Origin: Nocardioides sp.
GTDB taxonomy: Bacteria > Actinomycetota > Actinomycetes > Propionibacteriales > Nocardioidaceae
NCBI GenBank assembly: GCA_003519585.1
Contig: DOWL01000187.1
Location: 487 to 17,291, forward strand
Length of the DNA stretch: 16,805 nucleotides
Direction of reading: 5' to 3'
A model generated the notes under the pieces. That model made no database searches, was not told the origin of the DNA, and worked only from the letters and a program-made list of their open reading frames with translations. The translations under genes were made by a program, and so were the position numbers. Positions 13,329 to 16,805 of the stretch are shown here, piece by piece (positions within the stretch are counted from its first letter, which is position 1; every line of letters begins with the position of its first letter).

Positions 13329-16300
13329 CTACTTTTTCTTCTTCTTGACCGTGAACTTCACGGTGTCCTTGCTCTCCAGGACGGTGTCACTGCCGAGGTA
13401 GCTGACGGTCACCTTGTAGCTGCCGGCCGAGAACTTGCCGAGGTTGACGGTGGCCTTGCCGTTCTTCAGGGTCACCGTCTTGGTCTTGCCGTCGACCTTG
13501 ATCTTGACCTTGCCGGTCACCGCCGAGCCGTCCTTGGCCTTGACCGTCACCTTGAGCGTGACCTTCTGGCCGGCCTTCGGGTTCTGCGGCTGGACCTTCG
13601 CCGTGGTCGTCGACTTCGACGGAGCCGGCGGCGGAGGCGGAGCGGCCACCGTGATCGGCACCAGCACCTGAGTGCCGGTGGTCGGGCCGGTGATCGTCAA
13701 CGTCGCCGCTCCGGCCGGCGTGCCGGCCGGTACGAGCACGTCGACGTGGGCGGTGCCGGCGTCGTCGTTGCTGTTGGCGCTGTTGTCGGGTGAGGAACTC
13801 ACCGTCGTGGTGACCGCCGCAGTGCCGAGGTTGGTCCCGCCGAGGCTGACCGAGACCTGGGTGTCCTTCACGTCACCGGGGTCAGTCATCGAGAGCGATG
13901 ACAGGTCGAGCACCACGTGGTCACCGGGCCGGTACGACGCAGGCGCGCCGGCCGGGAAGGCGACCCCGACCGCACGTTGCGCCGAGTCGACAGGCAGGCC
14001 GGTCCCGGTGCCGAACTCGGCCATGTAGTCGACCATTGCCTGCAGGTCGGTCACGCCGGTGTCCTGCTTCGTCGTGCCATTGGCAAGTTCTCGGAAGTTG
14101 TCACCACCCGCCGCGAGGAAGGAGTTCACCGTCACGGAGTACGACGTCGCCGGGTTGATCGGCACGCCGTTGAGCCACATCCCGGTCACCGTGCCCAGCT
14201 TCGCGCCGGCGATCACGGGGTCGTTCTGCTGCGTGTAGGTGTAGGTGAACCCCTTGGACACCCCGAGCCGCAGGAACGCCCGCGTCGGCACCGCACCCGC
14301 GGAGGTCCGCTGCCACTGCTGCTCGAGCACCTTCTTGATCTGCGCCCCGGTCAGATCCATATTCACCAGGGTGTTCGCGAAGGGCTGCACGTTGGCGGCC
14401 TGCTTGTAGGTGAGGTTGCGGTCACTGCCCGCAACCGTGCCGACCATGTCCGCGCGGAGGCCGCCCGGGTTCATGAATGCGATCTGGGCTGCGCCCACGG
14501 TGGCGGCCGGCGTCTCGTGACGCTGGACCTCGGCGACGAGGTTGCCCAGGGTGGACTCGCCGCCGCGGTTCTCGCCACCGGCCGCGAACTTCGCCCGGGC
14601 GAACGGGCCGCCCAGCTTGCCGAGCTCCTGGTCGCCCAGCGGACCCGCCGCCGTGACCGCTGCCTGGACGATCGTGTCGGTGGCGGAGTCCGTCGGGTAG
14701 TTGTTGGTCCATGGGGTCGAAGGTGGGGCGCCACAGGATGCGGCCGGCGCCACGCTGCAGGTCTTGAGCGCGAGGATCGCCTGCGTCTTGTTGGTCACCT
14801 CACCGGTGGCGTCATCGACGGTGAACACCAACTGGTTGAGGTTGGTGCCGTACTGACCGGCCGACACGACCGGTCGCTCGGTCACCGCACGTCCAGTCCA
14901 GCCGGGCACTCCGAACGAGCAGTTGTAGGCGAGGTGGGTGTGACCGGACACGATCGCGTCGACGTCGTCGCTGACGCCGGTCACGATGTGGCCCCAGGTG
15001 GTGCTGGGGTTGCTCATCGTGGCGCAGTCGGTCGATGGCGAGCCCTCGTGGACCAGCATGATCACGATGTCGGCACCGTCCGCCTTGAGGTCCGCGGTGG
15101 CCTCGTTGACCGAGTCGACGATGTCGTCGACCTGGATGTCCGCGATGCCGGCCGGGCTGACCAGCGCGGGCAACTCCTCGGTCACGGCACCGACGAAGCC
15201 GACCTCGACGCCGTCCATCGTCTTGACCCAGGTAGCGGGGACCGCCGGGTCACCGGTCGCCTTCATCTTCAGGTTGGCGGCGATGTACTGCCACCCGGCA
15301 CCGCCGTCGGGATTGCTCGGCGACTCGACCGCCATCACCCTGTTGATCAGGTCGTCGTACCCCTGGTCGAGCTCGTGGTTGCCCACGGCCGAGACCTCGA
15401 GGCCGGCGGAGTTGAGGGCGTCGATGGTCGGCTTGTCGTTCTGGATGAACGACTCGAACGTCGAGGCGCCGATCAGGTCGCCGGCTGCCGCGAAGACGGT
15501 GTTGGGGTTGGCGGTCCGCAGTTGCTTCACGGCGCCCGCGAGCACCGCGGCACCGGCCGAGGCTGAGGCCGCATCGTTCTGAATCCGGCCGTGGAAGTCG
15601 TTGGTAGCCAGGATCTGGATGTCGGTGCTCGGTGCCGGATCGATGACGAAGGTGAACTCGACGTCGTCCGTCGCCGGCGTCGGCGCAGCAGAGTCCGTGG
15701 CAGTCGCCGTCACCGTGAAGCTGCCGGCAGCCGTGGGCGTTCCGGACACCGTGCCGTCACTCGCCACGTCGACCCCGGGCGGAAGGTTGTCGGCGTCCCA
15801 CGTGTAGGGCGGGGTTCCCCCGCTCGCGGTGAGGTCGAACTCTGTGATCGCCTCGCCGACCTGGCCGGTCTGGTCGCCGGGGTCGGCCGCCACGATGACG
15901 CCGGTGTGCTCCGGAGTCGGCGCACCGACGACGAAGTCAGCGCTGTTGTCGTCGGTGTCGGTGAACGGCGTCGTCCGCGCAGCCGAGGTGATGTTGGACA
16001 AGATCGCAGTGGGGGCGGTCTCGAAGGAGTTGTTGAAGTTCGGGTCGCTGCCCGGGCCGTAGCCGACCATGTCGATGACGCCGGCATTGCCGGCGAGGTT
16101 GCCAGTCGCCGCGAAGGGCGTGGTGTTGGGGAGCAGGAGCACCTGGCCGTTGGTGCTCGACATGTTGATCGCGACGGCCGCGACCTGATCGGGCTCGGGC
16201 AGATCGGCTCCGACGGCCCCGGCGTCATCCATCTGGACCAGGAACGGCTTACCGGCGGGGACGGTGCCAGCCAGCGCCACGACGTTGTTGCCGCCCACGG

Positions 16301-16556
16301 CTCCGGTCACGTTGCGGTAGTGCAGCCCGAGACCGCTGAGCGAGATCGGGCTCGCCGTGGGGTTGTAGAGCTCCACGAAGTCGGCGTTGTACGGCGCGTT
16401 GGGGTTGCCCCCGGCGCCGTACACCTCCCGGATCACGAGGCCGGTGCTGATTGCCTCAGCCGACGGGGCGGTGGAGAGCTGGAGTCCCGCCAGGGCCAGG
16501 CCAGCGGTGGTCAGAGCGGCGAGACGCGCGCGTCCACGCGTCCGAGATGAGGGCAT
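13329..16556 (-). CDS. Secreted multidomain 5'-nucleotidase (lamin-tail, Ig-like, UshA-type)
   Basis: This 1075-aa exported protein starts at ATG 16556, with GGAG 7 nt upstream. A signal peptide with RTRGRAR, a hydrophobic core and likely cleavage after PSAEA (residue 35) comes first. Then come a lamin-tail domain (about 36-210; VIREVYGAGG, DFVELYNP), a putative Ig domain (about 222-306; GTPPYTW, LPPGV, GTVSGTP), and the metallophosphoesterase domain with N319-D320-F-H322, G359-D360, G392-N-H394-E, H503-E-G and S537-G-H-T-H541. The 5'-nucleotidase C-terminal domain has NPGGLR (696-701) and NSFLAAGGDNF (811-821). A beta-sandwich (about 865-972), a proline linker and a lysine-rich Ig-like domain (985-1070) end in KKKKK. 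There is no LPXTG or transmembrane anchor, so it is released or held by charge. It probably scavenges phosphate or nucleosides from extracellular nucleotides or nucleic acid. Confidence 0.93.
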   Translation of the reverse strand: MPSSRTRGRARLAALTTAGLALAGLQLSTAPSAEAISTGLVIREVYGAGGNPNAPYNADFVELYNPTASPISLSGLGLHYRNVTGAVGGNNVVALAGTVPAGKPFLVQMDDAGAVGADLPEPDQVAAVAINMSSTNGQVLLLPNTTPFAATGNLAGNAGVIDMVGYGPGSDPNFNNSFETAPTAILSNITSAARTTPFTDTDDNSADFVVGAPTPEHTGVIVAADPGDQTGQVGEAITEFDLTASGGTPPYTWDADNLPPGVDVASDGTVSGTPTAAGSFTVTATATDSAAPTPATDDVEFTFVIDPAPSTDIQILATNDFHGRIQNDAASASAGAAVLAGAVKQLRTANPNTVFAAAGDLIGASTFESFIQNDKPTIDALNSAGLEVSAVGNHELDQGYDDLINRVMAVESPSNPDGGAGWQYIAANLKMKATGDPAVPATWVKTMDGVEVGFVGAVTEELPALVSPAGIADIQVDDIVDSVNEATADLKADGADIVIMLVHEGSPSTDCATMSNPSTTWGHIVTGVSDDVDAIVSGHTHLAYNCSFGVPGWTGRAVTERPVVSAGQYGTNLNQLVFTVDDATGEVTNKTQAILALKTCSVAPAASCGAPPSTPWTNNYPTDSATDTIVQAAVTAAGPLGDQELGKLGGPFARAKFAAGGENRGGESTLGNLVAEVQRHETPAATVGAAQIAFMNPGGLRADMVGTVAGSDRNLTYKQAANVQPFANTLVNMDLTGAQIKKVLEQQWQRTSAGAVPTRAFLRLGVSKGFTYTYTQQNDPVIAGAKLGTVTGMWLNGVPINPATSYSVTVNSFLAAGGDNFRELANGTTKQDTGVTDLQAMVDYMAEFGTGTGLPVDSAQRAVGVAFPAGAPASYRPGDHVVLDLSSLSMTDPGDVKDTQVSVSLGGTNLGTAAVTTTVSSSPDNSANSNDDAGTAHVDVLVPAGTPAGAATLTITGPTTGTQVLVPITVAAPPPPPAPSKSTTTAKVQPQNPKAGQKVTLKVTVKAKDGSAVTGKVKIKVDGKTKTVTLKNGKATVNLGKFSAGSYKVTVSYLGSDTVLESKDTVKFTVKKKKK

Positions 16557-16606
16557 GAAGGGTCTCCGATGGGGTGGTGAGAGACGACTTCATCGAGGCG
16601 GAAAAG

Positions 16607-16660
16607 GGTCTCGACGCGAGTCGACCGGGAGTGCAGAACGGTCTCGACGGATCGACACCG
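16607..16660. repeat. Two REP-like copies in the nucleotidase 5' region
   Basis: GGTCTCGACGCGAGTCGACC begins at 16607 and GGTCTCGACGGATCGACACC at 16640, exactly 33 bp apart. Both share GGTCTCGAC, a variable 3-5 nt centre and TCGAC with the REP-like sequence at 9483-9506. Each can fold on its TCGA arms. They would lie in the 5' leader if transcription starts upstream. Confidence 0.4.
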
Positions 16661-16690
16661 TACGTGGCCCAACCGGGCCCGAACCCGATC

Positions 16691-16712
16691 GGTGGATGAA
16701 CTCTCGGTGACG
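16691..16712 (-). promoter_or_regulatory. Candidate two-unit PHO box upstream of the nucleotidase
   Basis: On the minus strand CGTCACCGAGA is followed directly by GTTCATCCACC, two 11-nt units each with TCA(C/T)C in register. This fits the 11-nt direct-repeat PHO box of actinobacterial PhoP as I recall it. It lies 134 bp upstream of the nucleotidase ATG. A possible -10, TACGGT, lies at 16662-16657. Phosphate control is inferred. Confidence 0.35.
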
Positions 16713-16763
16713 GAGCGGATCAGGTCAAGCCCGGACCGCGTCCCCTGTGGAGGAAGGTCGGAA

Positions 16764-16778
16764 ATGACTAGTGGTCAT
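16764..16778. promoter_or_regulatory. 15-bp dyad near the right edge, possible operator
   Basis: ATGAC and GTCAT flank TAGTG as a perfect 5-bp-arm inverted repeat. It is 208 bp upstream of the nucleotidase start and 27 bp from the window end, so it may belong to a gene beyond the edge. GGAGGAAGG lies just upstream at 16749-16757, but no convincing reading frame follows within the window. Confidence 0.3.
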
Positions 16779-16805
16779 GTTCGTTGATTCGTCGGGGGTG
16801 TCCCG

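Noticed and set aside
13917..15566. A 549-codon plus-strand open frame opposite the nucleotidase
   Set aside because: It is an antisense shadow. The minus-strand frame has a signal peptide, catalytic motifs and a Shine-Dalgarno.
16777..16805. Possible gene start ATGTTCGTTGATTCG running off the right edge
   Set aside because: Only nine codons are visible, the G-rich stretch is too far upstream, and nothing identifies it as coding.

Overview
The window reads as ordinary chromosome from a high-GC actinobacterium, most likely Nocardioides-like. That placement is inference from GC-rich third codon positions, GTG starts, probable leaderless promoters (TANNNT about 6-7 nt before the start codon), a mycobacterial-type lhr-nei pair and a cinA-clgR pair. 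I see no rRNA, tRNA, CRISPR, transposase or phage gene.

Region 1 (1-3755, all minus strand) is a urate-to-ureidoglycolate catabolic operon. In transcription order it holds urate oxidase, OHCU decarboxylase (uraD), 5-hydroxyisourate hydrolase (uraH), allantoinase (allB) and (S)-ureidoglycine aminohydrolase (allE, running off the left edge). The genes overlap or nearly touch, so they are probably co-transcribed and translationally coupled. Allantoate amidohydrolase, the step between AllB and AllE, is not in the window and may lie beyond position 1. A CitE/HpcH-fold protein of unproven function (3952-5181) lies directly upstream on the same strand and may act on a purine-derived C2 product such as glyoxylate.

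Three copies of one roughly 30-bp motif with the core GTC(G/A)ACTGTC flank this operon: one just upstream of uricase, one after the CitE-like stop codon, and one inside the last codons of allB just upstream of allE. I read them as operators of a single pathway regulator encoded outside the window. They are the most interesting signal here.

Region 2 (5240-10607, plus strand) is a DNA-repair pair, the giant helicase Lhr overlapping an Fpg/Nei-family DNA glycosylase. A REP-like palindromic sequence sits in frame inside the Lhr C-terminal region.

Region 3 (10623-13262) has clgR and cinA/pncC on the minus strand, divergent from a GH15 trehalase/glucoamylase-like gene on the plus strand. Only 23 bp separate the preferred starts. 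Two back-to-back -10 hexamers that share their TA appear to serve both genes as leaderless transcripts.

Region 4 (13329-16556, minus strand) encodes a 1075-residue secreted multidomain 5'-nucleotidase with lamin-tail, Ig-like and metallophosphoesterase domains and a lysine-rich C-terminal Ig domain. It is separated from the GH15 gene by a strong hairpin. Its 249-bp upstream region contains two REP-like repeats, a candidate two-unit PHO box and, at the right edge, a short palindrome that may be the operator of a gene beyond the window.
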